A stretch of DNA of 64,000 bases, taken from assembly GCF_900142935.1 (NCBI RefSeq), contig NZ_FSRS01000001.1:3326501-3390500 (forward strand). Direction: 5' to 3'. Positions within the stretch are counted from its first letter, which is position 1; each line of letters opens with the position of its first letter. Positions 44,700 to 53,589 of the stretch are shown piece after piece. The DNA comes from Rhodovulum sp. ES.010 (lineage in GTDB: Bacteria > Pseudomonadota > Alphaproteobacteria > Rhodobacterales > Rhodobacteraceae). The notes beneath the pieces are model-generated. The model made no database searches. It saw only the letters and a program-made list of their open reading frames with translations, and was not told the origin of the DNA. Both the position numbers and the translations under genes were made by a program.

Positions 44700-46184
44700 A
44701 TGAACGCACTCTACGCCTATCGCGACCAGTGGATCGGAAACGTCCGCGGCGACATTCTCGCCGGGCTCGTCGTGGCGCTGGCGCTGATCCCCGAGGCGAT
44801 CGCGTTTTCGATCATCGCCGGCGTCGACCCCAAGGTGGGGCTCTACGCGTCCTTCTCGATCGCGGTGATCGTGGCGATCACCGGCGGGCGGCCCGGCATG
44901 ATCTCGGCGGCGACGGCGGCGACCGCGGTCCTGATGGTGACGCTGGTCAAGGAGCACGGGCTGCAATACCTGCTGGCCGCGACGGTGCTGGCGGGGCTGA
45001 TCCAGATCGGGGCGGGGTTCGCGAAGCTCGGGCACCTGATGCGCTTCGTTTCGCGCTCGGTCATCACCGGCTTCGTCAACGCGCTGGCGATCCTGATCTT
45101 CCTGGCGCAGGTGCCGGAGCTGACGGGCGTGACCTGGGTGACCTACGTGATGGTCGCGGCGGGGCTGGCGATCATCTACCTGTTTCCGATGCTCACGACG
45201 GCCGTGCCCTCGCCACTGGTCACGATCATCGTGCTGACCGCGGTGACGATGGCGCTGGGGCTCGACGTGCGCACGGTGTCGGACATGGGCGCGTTGCCCG
45301 ACACGCTGCCGATGTTCCTGATCCCCGACATCCCGTTGACGTTGGAGACGCTGCAGATCATCCTGCCCTACTCGATCGGGGTGGCCGCGGTGGGCCTCCT
45401 GGAAAGCCTGATGACCCAGACCATCGTCGACGACCTGACCGACACCCCCTCCGACCGCAACCAGGAATGCATCGGGCAGGGGATCGCCAACACCGCGACC
45501 GGCTTCATCGGCGGCATGGCGGGCTGCGCGATGATCGGCCAGTCGATCATCAACGTGAAATCCGGCGGGCGCGGGCGGCTGTCGACCTTTACCGCGGGGG
45601 CGATGCTGCTGTTCCTGATCGTGGTGTTGGGCGACCTTGTGGGCCAGATCCCGATGCCGGCGCTGGTGGCGATCATGATCATGGTGTCCATAGGCACCTT
45701 CTCGTGGTCGTCGCTGAAGAACCTGCGCGAACATCCCCGGTCCTCGTCCATCGTGATGCTGGCGACGGTGTTCTTCGTGGTCTACACCCACAACCTCGCC
45801 ATCGGGGTTCTGGTGGGCGTGCTGCTGTCGGGCATCTTCTTCTCGGCCAAGATCGCGCAGCTGTTCCGCGTGACTTCGGAGATTTCGGCCGACGGGCGCG
45901 AGCGGACCTACAAGGTCGAGGGGCAGCTGTTCTTCGCCTCGACCGAGGATTTCATGCGCGCCTTCGACTTCAAGGAGGCGCTGGAGCGCGTCACCATCGA
46001 CGTCAGCGGCGCGCATATCTGGGACGTCTCGTCCGTTGCGGCGCTGGACATGGCCGTGCTGAAATTCCGACGCGAGGGCGCGGAGGTCGAGATCAAGGGC
46101 ATGAACGCGGCCTCGGAAACGCTGGTCGACCGGCTGGCCGTCCATGACAAGCCCGGCGCGATGGACGCGCTGACGGATCACTGA
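44700..46184 (+). CDS. SulP family anion transporter with STAS domain
   Basis: Protein of 494 residues: 10-12 membrane segments starting [35 protein letters not shown], the SulP consensus, followed from about residue 405 by a cytoplasmic STAS domain ([40 protein letters not shown]). Substrates in the family include sulfate, bicarbonate and dicarboxylates. The true start is the ATG at 44700; the frame is open far upstream only by chance in GC-rich DNA. A Usp gene follows 10 bases later. Confidence 0.93.
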   Translation: MNALYAYRDQWIGNVRGDILAGLVVALALIPEAIAFSIIAGVDPKVGLYASFSIAVIVAITGGRPGMISAATAATAVLMVTLVKEHGLQYLLAATVLAGLIQIGAGFAKLGHLMRFVSRSVITGFVNALAILIFLAQVPELTGVTWVTYVMVAAGLAIIYLFPMLTTAVPSPLVTIIVLTAVTMALGLDVRTVSDMGALPDTLPMFLIPDIPLTLETLQIILPYSIGVAAVGLLESLMTQTIVDDLTDTPSDRNQECIGQGIANTATGFIGGMAGCAMIGQSIINVKSGGRGRLSTFTAGAMLLFLIVVLGDLVGQIPMPALVAIMIMVSIGTFSWSSLKNLREHPRSSSIVMLATVFFVVYTHNLAIGVLVGVLLSGIFFSAKIAQLFRVTSEISADGRERTYKVEGQLFFASTEDFMRAFDFKEALERVTIDVSGAHIWDVSSVAALDMAVLKFRREGAEVEIKGMNAASETLVDRLAVHDKPGAMDALTDH

Positions 46185-46194
46185 GGGGAGAGAG

Positions 46195-47049
46195 ATGTCC
46201 GGAATCCTGATGGCGCTGGTCGACGGATCGGCCTATTCCGAAAGCGTCTGCCACCACGCCGCCTGGATCGCGGGCCGCACCGGTGCGCAGGTCAAGCTCT
46301 ACCATGTGCTCGACCCGCGCCGCGCGCAGGGGCAGCGCGACCTGTCGGGCTCGATCCGGCTGGGGGCGCGGTCGAACCTGCTGGAGAAGCTGAGCGCGCT
46401 GGACGAACAGCACGCGAAGCTCGCCCAGGCGCAGGGCCGCGCGATCCTGGAGGATGCCAAGGCGCTGATCGAGGCCGAGGGCGTGAGCGACGTGATCACC
46501 CGGTTGCGCCACGACGACATCGTCGCCACCGTGGAGGCCAAGGAAGGCGTGGCCGACATGATCCTGATCGGCAAGCGCGGCGAGGCGGCGGGCCTCGACA
46601 AGCCGCATCTCGGCTCGAATTTCGAGCGGATCGTGCGCGCCAGCCACAAGCCCGTCTTCGTCGCGAACCGCAGCTTTCGCCCGATCAACCGCGTGCTCAT
46701 CGCCTATGACGGGGGCGTGTCCTCGATGAAGGCGGTCGACTACGTCGCCCGCGATCCGCTGTTCGCGGGGCTAAAGGTGGTCGTCGCCACGGTGGGCAGC
46801 GAGACGGCCGAACTGCGCAAGGCGCTGGAGAATGCCCGCGCGACGCTGAATGCCGGCGGGCACGAGGCCGAGGCGAAGGTGCTGAAGGGCGCGCCGGACA
46901 AGGCGCTGGCCGACCTCGTCGAGGCGGGCAATATCGACCTTCTGGTGATGGGCGCCTACGGCCATTCGCGCATCCGCACCCTGGTGATCGGGTCGACCAC
47001 GACGGAGATGATCCGGTCGTGCAAGGTGCCCGTGGTGCTGATGCGCTAG
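46195..47049 (+). CDS. tandem-domain universal stress protein
   Basis: Protein of 284 residues with two Usp domains (residues ~1-150 and ~165-284). The first (ILMALVDGSAYSESVCHHAAWIAG) has a degenerate nucleotide loop; the second carries the complete ATP motif GAYGHSRIRTLVIGSTT near residue 263. It directly follows sulP (10 bases) and is surely co-transcribed, suggesting that it modulates that transporter, in parallel with the TRAP-UspA arrangement on the other strand. Confidence 0.9.
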   Translation: MSGILMALVDGSAYSESVCHHAAWIAGRTGAQVKLYHVLDPRRAQGQRDLSGSIRLGARSNLLEKLSALDEQHAKLAQAQGRAILEDAKALIEAEGVSDVITRLRHDDIVATVEAKEGVADMILIGKRGEAAGLDKPHLGSNFERIVRASHKPVFVANRSFRPINRVLIAYDGGVSSMKAVDYVARDPLFAGLKVVVATVGSETAELRKALENARATLNAGGHEAEAKVLKGAPDKALADLVEAGNIDLLVMGAYGHSRIRTLVIGSTTTEMIRSCKVPVVLMR

Positions 47050-47294
47050 CCCGGTCGGTCGGGCGCGCGATTTCCCCGTCCCGCCGGGTCCGCCCGGTCT
47101 TTCGCCCGTCGGGCGGCCTTGCCCGCGGACGATCACATCTTGGGTGTGGGGGATTGCTTGGGGGACCGCACGTCTGTTTCATGGAGGTCGGAGGAAAGCG
47201 CCCGGGACACATGTGGTGCGCGGACCCGATGCCGCCGCAGGGCCGGATCATGCCGGGGGGATGGCAGGCCGCGCATGGGAGACGGGAGGATCGC

Positions 47295-48506
47295 ATGCCG
47301 GACAGGACCGACGCCGTTCGCTTCGCCGTGCTGCCGCTGGCCGGGAAGACCGCCGGCCCGAACGAGTTCGCGGGCACGATGGCGCCGCATCCGCTCGTCT
47401 ACCAGGAGCTTGCCCACGACCCGGAATACACGGTCTACAATCGCCGGTTGACCGCCATGCGCATGTCCAACGGGTCGGCGGAGGATGCCTACTGGACGCT
47501 TCGCCGCCGGGCGATCCTGCGACATACCGGCGAATTGCCGATCGAGATCCGCGGCCCGGACGCCGAGAGGCTGCTGAACCGCGTCTTCACCCGCGACGTC
47601 TCGAAGACGAGGGTCGGGCGCTGCAGCTACCAGATCGCCTGCTACGCGGACGGCGGCATGATTCTCGACGGGGTTCTCGTCCGTCTGGCCGAGGACCGTT
47701 TCTGGTACGGGCAGGCCGATGGCGACCTGTCGGACTGGCTGCGGGCGCATGCGCGGGCCCTGGAGGTCGAGGTGTTCGACCCCGAGGTGTGGGTCAGCCA
47801 GGTGCAGGGACCCGACTCGCTCCGCATCCTGGAGGCCGCGGTGGACGGGGACGTCCCCGACCCGTTCCGCTATTTCGATGCGGCACGCGCCGCGATCGCC
47901 GGGCAGCGGGTCGTCGTCACGCGAACCGGCTTCACGAACGAACTGGGGTGGGAGGTGTATTTCGAGCCCGACACCGATGCGCGGGCCGTCGGCGAGCGCC
48001 TGCTGGAGGCGGGCAGGCCCTACGGGATGACCCCCGTGGCCGTGGGCGGCGCCCGCCGGATCGAGGCGGGGCTGCTCAACGCCGGGTCGGACTTCGACCG
48101 GACGGTGACGCCCTTCGCGGCCGGGCTGGGCGGCATGGTGGACCTGGACAAGCCGGAGTTCATCGGCAAGGCCGCGCTGCAAGACCGGGATCGGCGGCGG
48201 CGGACCTGGGGGCTTCGCGTCGCCGGGGGCGTGGCCCGGATCGGCTGCGGGCTGAGCAGGGACGGCAAGCCGGCCGGCCGCGTCTGCTCCTCGGCGTGGT
48301 CCCCGTTCCAGCGCTGCGGCGTGGCGATCGTGCGGCTCGACGACCCGGAGGCCGGGCCGGGCACGGTTGTCGATGTGGTTTGCCACGATGCGCAGGTGCG
48401 CCCGGCGGAAACCTGCGGGTTGCCGATGTACGACCGCAGGCGCCGGATTCCGAAGGGGGAGCTTGTCGATATCCCGGAGAAACCCGCGCCGGGCGAGGGC
48501 GGGTAG
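47295..48506 (+). CDS. GcvT-like aminomethyltransferase family protein
   Basis: Protein of 403 residues with the folate-binding GCV_T domain: LPIEIRGPDAERLLNRVFTRDVSKTRVGRCSYQIACYADGGMILDGVLVRL near residue 85, VSQVQGPDSLRILEAA, FTNELGWEVYFEP, then the C-terminal barrel (GLSRDGKPAGRVCSSAWSPF). It stands alone, away from glycine cleavage genes, so it is more likely a tetrahydrofolate-dependent demethylase of a methylated amine or sulfonium compound. The ATG at 47295 has the ribosome site GGGAGGA. C-terminus is Pro/Gly-rich. Confidence 0.82.
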   Translation: MPDRTDAVRFAVLPLAGKTAGPNEFAGTMAPHPLVYQELAHDPEYTVYNRRLTAMRMSNGSAEDAYWTLRRRAILRHTGELPIEIRGPDAERLLNRVFTRDVSKTRVGRCSYQIACYADGGMILDGVLVRLAEDRFWYGQADGDLSDWLRAHARALEVEVFDPEVWVSQVQGPDSLRILEAAVDGDVPDPFRYFDAARAAIAGQRVVVTRTGFTNELGWEVYFEPDTDARAVGERLLEAGRPYGMTPVAVGGARRIEAGLLNAGSDFDRTVTPFAAGLGGMVDLDKPEFIGKAALQDRDRRRRTWGLRVAGGVARIGCGLSRDGKPAGRVCSSAWSPFQRCGVAIVRLDDPEAGPGTVVDVVCHDAQVRPAETCGLPMYDRRRRIPKGELVDIPEKPAPGEGG

Positions 48507-48653
48507 GGCCGGTCGCGCCGGTCCGGGCCCGCGGCCTCTCGTTCCGATAGACGACGCCCGCGATATCGAGAAGGACCCCACGGATCATGCGGTGGTCTTG
48601 CCCCAGTTCGCGCCGTTCGCCGACGACCCGCCCCCGAAACGCAACGGTTCGGC

Positions 48654-48682
48654 TTGACCCGGCAAGGCCCTTGGACTACGCA
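48654..48682 (+). promoter_or_regulatory. probable promoter of tRNA-Gly
   Basis: TTGACC at 48654-48659 and TACGCA at 48677-48682 with a 17-base spacer; the mature tRNA begins 12 bases later. Confidence 0.5.
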
Positions 48683-48694
48683 CCATGTGCCTTC

Positions 48695-48768
48695 GCGGGT
48701 ATAGCTTAATGGTAAAGCCCCTGCCTTCCAAGCAGGTGATGTCGGTTCGATTCCGTCTACCCGCTCCA
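48695..48768 (+). tRNA. tRNA-Gly (anticodon UCC)
   Basis: 74-base cloverleaf. The acceptor stem GCGGGTA pairs with TACCCGC, the anticodon arm is CCTGC CTTCCAA GCAGG with anticodon TCC, the T-loop is GGTTCGATTCC, the discriminator base is T, and CCA is encoded. It reads GGA (and wobble GGG) codons. Confidence 0.97.
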
Positions 48769-48922
48769 GCCCTTCCCGCCTGACAAGACTCTGGCCAGAA
48801 CGCCTGCGTGGCGTAACGATGCGTCGGGCGTGTCCGGCGACGACGTCGGATTTCCCGGCCCGAGCGCCTTGTTGCCTGCCACCCCAGGCCCTACAACACC
48901 CCCGAAAGCGGAGGACAACGCC

Positions 48923-50716
48923 ATGCCGCCCAAGGCCCAGCCGGAGCAGGACCGCGCGAAGTCGAAGCGCATCGGGGCGCTGAAGGCGCTCTGGCCCTTC
49001 GTAACCCCCTACAGGGGCCTCCTGGCCGCGGCGCTGACCGCGCTGGTGCTGACGGCCATGGTCTCGCTTGTGCTGCCGATGGCGGTGCGCCGCGTCGTCG
49101 ATGCGTTCGAGACCGAGGCCGCGCGCCTTCTGGACAGCTATTTCGCCGCCGCGCTGGGCATCGCGGCGCTGCTCGCGCTGGGCACGGCGCTGCGCTACTA
49201 CCTCGTGACCCGCCTGGGCGAGCGGGTGGTGGCCGATATCCGCACCGCGGTCTTCGACCGCATGATCGGCATGAGCCCGGCCTTCTATGAACGCCTGATG
49301 ACCGGCGAGGTTCTGAGCCGGATCACCACCGACACGACGCTGATCCTCTCGGTGATCGGATCGTCAGTCTCGGTGGCGCTCAGGAACGTGCTGATCTTCT
49401 TCGGCGGGCTTGTGCTGATGCTGGCGACTTCGCCCAAGCTGACCGGCGCGGTTCTGGTCCTGGTGCCCGCCGTGATCGTGCCGATCGTGCTGCTGGGGCG
49501 CCGGCTGAGGCGGTTGTCGCGCGAGAACCAGGACTGGATCGCGGCCTCGTCGGGCAACGCCTCGGAGGCGCTGCTGGCGGTGCAGACGGTGCAGGCCTTC
49601 ACCCACGAGGCGGCGAGCCGGTCGACCTTTCACGAGGTCACCGAAAACAGCTTCGTGGCGGCGAGGCAGCGGATCGCCACGCGGTCGGTGATGACCGTCA
49701 TCGTGATCTTCCTGGTCTTCGCCGGGATCGTCGGCGTGCTCTGGATGGGGGCGCGGGACGTGCGGTCGGACGCGATGACAGTGGGCGAACTGGTGCAGTT
49801 CGTGATCTACTCGGTGATGGTCGCCGGCGCGGTGGGGGCGATGACCGAGGTCTGGGGCGAGTTGCAGCGCGCGGCCGGCGCGACCGAGCGGCTGGTGGAA
49901 CTGCTGACCGCCGAGGACACGGTGAACGACCCGCCCCGGCCCGCGGCGATGCCCGCACGGGTGCGCGGCGACATCCGGTTCGAGGAGGTGCGTTTCTTCT
50001 ACCCCTCGCGGCCCGGCGTGGCGGCGCTCGACGGGGTCAGCCTGCATGTGAAGCCCGGAGAGACGGTCGCGCTCGTCGGTCCCTCCGGGGCGGGCAAGAC
50101 GACGATCATCCAGTTGCTGCAGCGGTTCTACGACCCGCAGGAGGGGCGTATCCTGCTAGACGGGGTGGACCTGCGCGCGACGACGCGCGCCACCTTCCGC
50201 CACCATATCGCGCTGGTCCCGCAAGACCCGGTGATCTTCGCCGCCACCGCGCGCGAGAACATCCGCTTCGGCCGGCCCGAGGCGACCGATGCCGAGGTCG
50301 AGACCGCGGCCCGCGCCGCCGCCGCGCATGGCTTCCTGTCCGCGCTGCCCGACGGCTACGACACCTATGTGGGCGAGCGCGGCATCATGCTGTCGGGCGG
50401 GCAGAAGCAGCGCATCGCCATCGCCCGCGCGATTCTGCGCGATGCCCCGGTGCTTCTGCTGGACGAAGCGACCTCGGCGCTGGATGCCGAATCCGAGCGC
50501 GCCGTCCAGCATGCCGTCGACGAGATGGCCGCGACCCGCACCACGCTGATCGTGGCGCACCGGCTGGCCACGGTGAAGAAGGCCGACCGCATCCTGGTGT
50601 TCGACGAGGGTCGGATCGTGGCCGAGGGGACGCACGAGGCGCTGGTCGCCCAGGGCGGGCTCTACGCCCGGCTGGCACGGCTGCAATTCACTGAGGGTAT
50701 CGAAAGCGCCGCCTGA
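48923..50716 (+). CDS. ABC exporter, fused membrane and ATPase domains (MsbA/LmrA type)
   Basis: Half-transporter of 597 residues acting as a homodimer. Six membrane helices (residues ~25-300) include the coupling segment YERLMTGEVLSRITTDTTLI. The ATPase has Walker A GPSGAGKTT, Q-loop LVPQDPVIF, signature LSGGQKQRIAIARAIL, Walker B VLLLDEATSALD and H-loop IVAHRLATV, all intact. Substrate likely a lipid or hydrophobic compound. ATG at 48923 follows GGAGGA; the frame open to 48830 is not coding. Confidence 0.93.
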   Translation: MPPKAQPEQDRAKSKRIGALKALWPFVTPYRGLLAAALTALVLTAMVSLVLPMAVRRVVDAFETEAARLLDSYFAAALGIAALLALGTALRYYLVTRLGERVVADIRTAVFDRMIGMSPAFYERLMTGEVLSRITTDTTLILSVIGSSVSVALRNVLIFFGGLVLMLATSPKLTGAVLVLVPAVIVPIVLLGRRLRRLSRENQDWIAASSGNASEALLAVQTVQAFTHEAASRSTFHEVTENSFVAARQRIATRSVMTVIVIFLVFAGIVGVLWMGARDVRSDAMTVGELVQFVIYSVMVAGAVGAMTEVWGELQRAAGATERLVELLTAEDTVNDPPRPAAMPARVRGDIRFEEVRFFYPSRPGVAALDGVSLHVKPGETVALVGPSGAGKTTIIQLLQRFYDPQEGRILLDGVDLRATTRATFRHHIALVPQDPVIFAATARENIRFGRPEATDAEVETAARAAAAHGFLSALPDGYDTYVGERGIMLSGGQKQRIAIARAILRDAPVLLLDEATSALDAESERAVQHAVDEMAATRTTLIVAHRLATVKKADRILVFDEGRIVAEGTHEALVAQGGLYARLARLQFTEGIESAA

Positions 50717-50797
50717 GCGGCATCGTTTTCGTTCCCTCGTCGCAAAACCCGGTCTAGTCTGCGTCATCGTTAACGATTTTTCGCGGAGGAGAAAGAT

Positions 50798-51226
50798 ATG
50801 GGTCTTTGGAAGTTCATGAAGGATGCCGGCAAGAAGCTGACCGGCCGGGCCGAGGCCGCCGAGGCGCCGAGCGCCGAAGAATTGCAGAAGGAAATCGCCG
50901 ATCTGGGCCTCGATGCCGAGGGACTGGAGATCGAGGTCGAGGGCGACAAGGTCAAGGTAAAGGGCACGCCAAAGAGCCAGGAGGCCAAGGAAAAGGTCAT
51001 CGTCGCAGTCGGCAACATCGAGGGTATTGCCGAGGTCGAGGACGAGGCGGGAGGCACCGATCCGGTGTTCCACACCGTCGTCAAGGGCGACTCGCTGTGG
51101 AAGATCGCCGAGGCGACGCTGGGGGACGGCGCGCGCTATACGGAGATCTTCGAGGCGAACAAGCCGATGCTGTCCGACCCCGACAAGATCTATCCCGGCC
51201 AGGTGCTCCGCATCCCGCAAGGCTGA
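50798..51226 (+). CDS. lysM: BON-LysM domain protein (YgaU/Kbp-like)
   Basis: Protein of 142 residues: short N-terminus GLWKFMKDAGKKLTG, a BON-like domain (~30-85, with LEIEVEGDKVKVKGTPKSQEAKEKVIVAVGNIEGIAEVED), and a C-terminal LysM domain (~90-142, FHTVVKGDSLWKIAEATLGDG and NKPMLSDPDKIYPGQVLRIP). E. coli Kbp of the same plan is a cytoplasmic potassium sensor. No signal peptide is seen, consistent with that. ATG at 50798 has GGAGGAG. Confidence 0.9.
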   Translation: MGLWKFMKDAGKKLTGRAEAAEAPSAEELQKEIADLGLDAEGLEIEVEGDKVKVKGTPKSQEAKEKVIVAVGNIEGIAEVEDEAGGTDPVFHTVVKGDSLWKIAEATLGDGARYTEIFEANKPMLSDPDKIYPGQVLRIPQG

Positions 51227-51367
51227 GCCGGCAGCGCCCGCCCGCGATGGGTGACCCGGGCTGACGCTGCGTTTCCCGGGCCAACCGGCTTGCCGCCGAC
51301 GGCATTTCCCGTCATCCTCGTCTTCCGACGAAAGGCCCGGGAACGCGGGTCCGAGGGAGGAAAGACG

Positions 51368-53263
51368 ATGGCAGGCTTTGCCTCACGCGCCGATCGCGAC
51401 GCGATCGAGGCGGAATCGCACTGGCAGGGGCGCGAGGTGTCGCGCAGCGTCTACGGGTTTCTCAGCCGGACGGCGCAGGCCCATCCCGACCGGCCCGCCC
51501 TGTCGTTCCAGTTGCTTTCGGACCCGAAGGCGCGTGCCGAGACGCTGAGTTGGGGCGAATTCCACGGCCGCGTTACCCAGGCCGCCAATCTCTTTCGCCG
51601 GCTCGGCATCGGCGAGGACGATGTGGTCGCCTATGTGCTGCCGAATTGCACCGAAACGGCGGTCACGCTTCTGGGCGGCGCTGTCGCGGGGATCGTCAAC
51701 CCGATCAACCCGCTTCTGGAGGCCGAGACGATCGCGGCGATCCTGCGCGAGACGAAGGCCAAGGTCGTCGTCACGCTGAAGACCTTCCCCAAGACCGACG
51801 TGGGCCAGAAGGTTGCCGAGGCGGTGCGACACGCGCCGAACGTCGACACCGTGCTGGAGGTCGACCTTCTGCGTTACCTGACCGGCGCGAAGAAGCTGAT
51901 CGTGCCGCTGATCCGGCCGAAGAACCCCGACAACCACCACGCGGACCTGCTGGATTTCCACAAGGAACTGGCCAAGGAGCGCGCCGACGGCCTCGATTTT
52001 CCTGACCATTCCGACGACCGGATCGCCGCCTATTTCCATACCGGCGGCACCACCGGCCTGCCCAAGGTCGCCCAGCACAGGGTCTCGGGCATGGTCTACA
52101 ACGGTTGGCTGGGGCATCGCCTGTTGTTCACCGAAGAGGACACGCTGATCTGCCCCTTGCCGCTGTTTCACGTCTTCGCGGCCTATCCGGTGCTGATGTC
52201 GGTGATCGCGGCGGGGGCGCATGTGGTGCTGCCGACGCCCGCGGGCTATCGCGGCGAGGGGGTGTTCGACAATTTCTGGAAGCTGATCGAACGCTGGGGC
52301 GTGACCTTCGTCATCACCGTGCCCACCGCCATCGCCGCCCTGATGCAGCGCAAGGTGGATGCCGATGTCTCGACGCTGCGCTATGCCTTCTCGGGCTCGG
52401 CGCCCTTGCCGATCGAGCTTTACAACCGCTTCGAGAAGGCCACCGGCGTCACGATCTGCGAGGGCTACGGGCTGACCGAGGCGACCTGCCTGGTGTCGAT
52501 CAACCCGCCCGAAGGCGGCAAGAAGATCGGCTCGGTGGGCATTCCCTTCCCCTACACCGATGTGCGCATCCTGAAATGCGACGCCGAGGGCAACGTGATC
52601 GCCGAATGCGACGTGGACGAGGTGGGCGAGATTTGCGTGGCCAATCCCGGCGTGCTGGAAGGCGCGACCTACACCGATGCCACCAAGAATCTCGGGCTCT
52701 ACGCCGAGGGGCGGTTCCTGCGCACGGGCGACCTGGGCCGGCTGGATGCGGACGGGTATCTCTACATCACCGGGCGGGCCAAGGACATCATCATCCGCGG
52801 CGGCCACAATATCGACCCCGCCGAGATCGAGCAGGCGCTGGCGGGCCACCGCGACGTGGCCTTCGTGGGCGCCATCGGGCAGCCCGACAGTTTCGCGGGC
52901 GAACTGCCCTGCGCCTATGTCGAACTGGTCGAGGGGGCAATCGCGACCTCTGACGAGCTTCTGGACTATGCCCGTGTGCATATCCACGAGCGTGCGGCAA
53001 TCCCGAAGCATCTGGAAATCCTGGACGAACTGCCGAAGACCGCGGTCGGCAAGGTGTTCAAGCCCGAACTGCGCAAGCGTGCGATCCGGCGCGTCTATGA
53101 CCGTGCGCTGGCCGAGGCGGGGCTGGAGGCGCGGGTGGACGACGTGGTCGAGGACCGCAAGCGCGGCCTCGTCGCGCGGCTTGCCCGGCAGGACGGCACC
53201 GACGCGGAGTCGGTTCGCCATGTGCTTGGTAATTTCGCCGTGCCCTGGGAGTGGGCGGACTAG
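51368..53263 (+). CDS. acyl-CoA synthetase (AMP-binding)
   Basis: ANL-family enzyme of 631 residues that activates a carboxylic acid with ATP and CoA. The AMP-binding P-loop is FHTGGTTGLPKVAQH near residue 220, the A5 motif is EGYGLTEATC near residue 370, then FLRTGDLGRLDADGYLYITGRAKDIIIRGGHNIDPAEIE, and the catalytic Lys is in LPKTAVGKVFKPEL near residue 560. A ~45-residue C-terminal extension follows. A fatty or medium-chain acid is the likely substrate. Monocistronic with a strong GGGAGG ribosome site. Confidence 0.92.
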   Translation: MAGFASRADRDAIEAESHWQGREVSRSVYGFLSRTAQAHPDRPALSFQLLSDPKARAETLSWGEFHGRVTQAANLFRRLGIGEDDVVAYVLPNCTETAVTLLGGAVAGIVNPINPLLEAETIAAILRETKAKVVVTLKTFPKTDVGQKVAEAVRHAPNVDTVLEVDLLRYLTGAKKLIVPLIRPKNPDNHHADLLDFHKELAKERADGLDFPDHSDDRIAAYFHTGGTTGLPKVAQHRVSGMVYNGWLGHRLLFTEEDTLICPLPLFHVFAAYPVLMSVIAAGAHVVLPTPAGYRGEGVFDNFWKLIERWGVTFVITVPTAIAALMQRKVDADVSTLRYAFSGSAPLPIELYNRFEKATGVTICEGYGLTEATCLVSINPPEGGKKIGSVGIPFPYTDVRILKCDAEGNVIAECDVDEVGEICVANPGVLEGATYTDATKNLGLYAEGRFLRTGDLGRLDADGYLYITGRAKDIIIRGGHNIDPAEIEQALAGHRDVAFVGAIGQPDSFAGELPCAYVELVEGAIATSDELLDYARVHIHERAAIPKHLEILDELPKTAVGKVFKPELRKRAIRRVYDRALAEAGLEARVDDVVEDRKRGLVARLARQDGTDAESVRHVLGNFAVPWEWAD

Positions 53264-53589
53264 AAAAGCGGTGACGCGCCACCGGACGGAACCGGCGCCG
53301 ATGGCGGCGGGCTGTGGCTGAACGCGCGCCCCGGGGCGCGGCGTGCAGTGGTTGCCGCGCGTCACCGTGCACGGGCGGCGGCGGGAGATGGGGCTGGCGG
53401 GCGCTCCAATGCGCATGGCTTCCGGTGCAACGTCCCCGACTGGTGCGTGGGGGCACCCAGGGCGCATTGCAACCGCGCCGAGCGGATACCACGCCGGTCA
53501 CGGCGCTTGCGCGTCGTCTCCGGCGGAAGCGGACGCTGGGGTCGGACGTATTCGCCGCCATGGCGCGGGACGGCATGCCGATACCCCCG
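53264..53589. other. intergenic interval between convergent genes
   Basis: 326 bases with no credible gene. A perfect 16-bp palindrome, CGCGCCCCGGGGCGCG, lies at 53325-53340; in this composition it may be chance or a transcription stop between the two converging units. Confidence 0.4.

Noticed and set aside
43143..46184. 1013-codon plus-strand frame as one long SulP fusion
   Set aside because: The first ~519 codons are antisense to the TRAP receptor gene and non-protein-like; SulP homology begins at the ATG at 44700.
48695..48768. tRNA-Gly as an integration site for an island
   Set aside because: The tRNA is flanked by ordinary genes, with no integrase and no repeat of its 3' end nearby.
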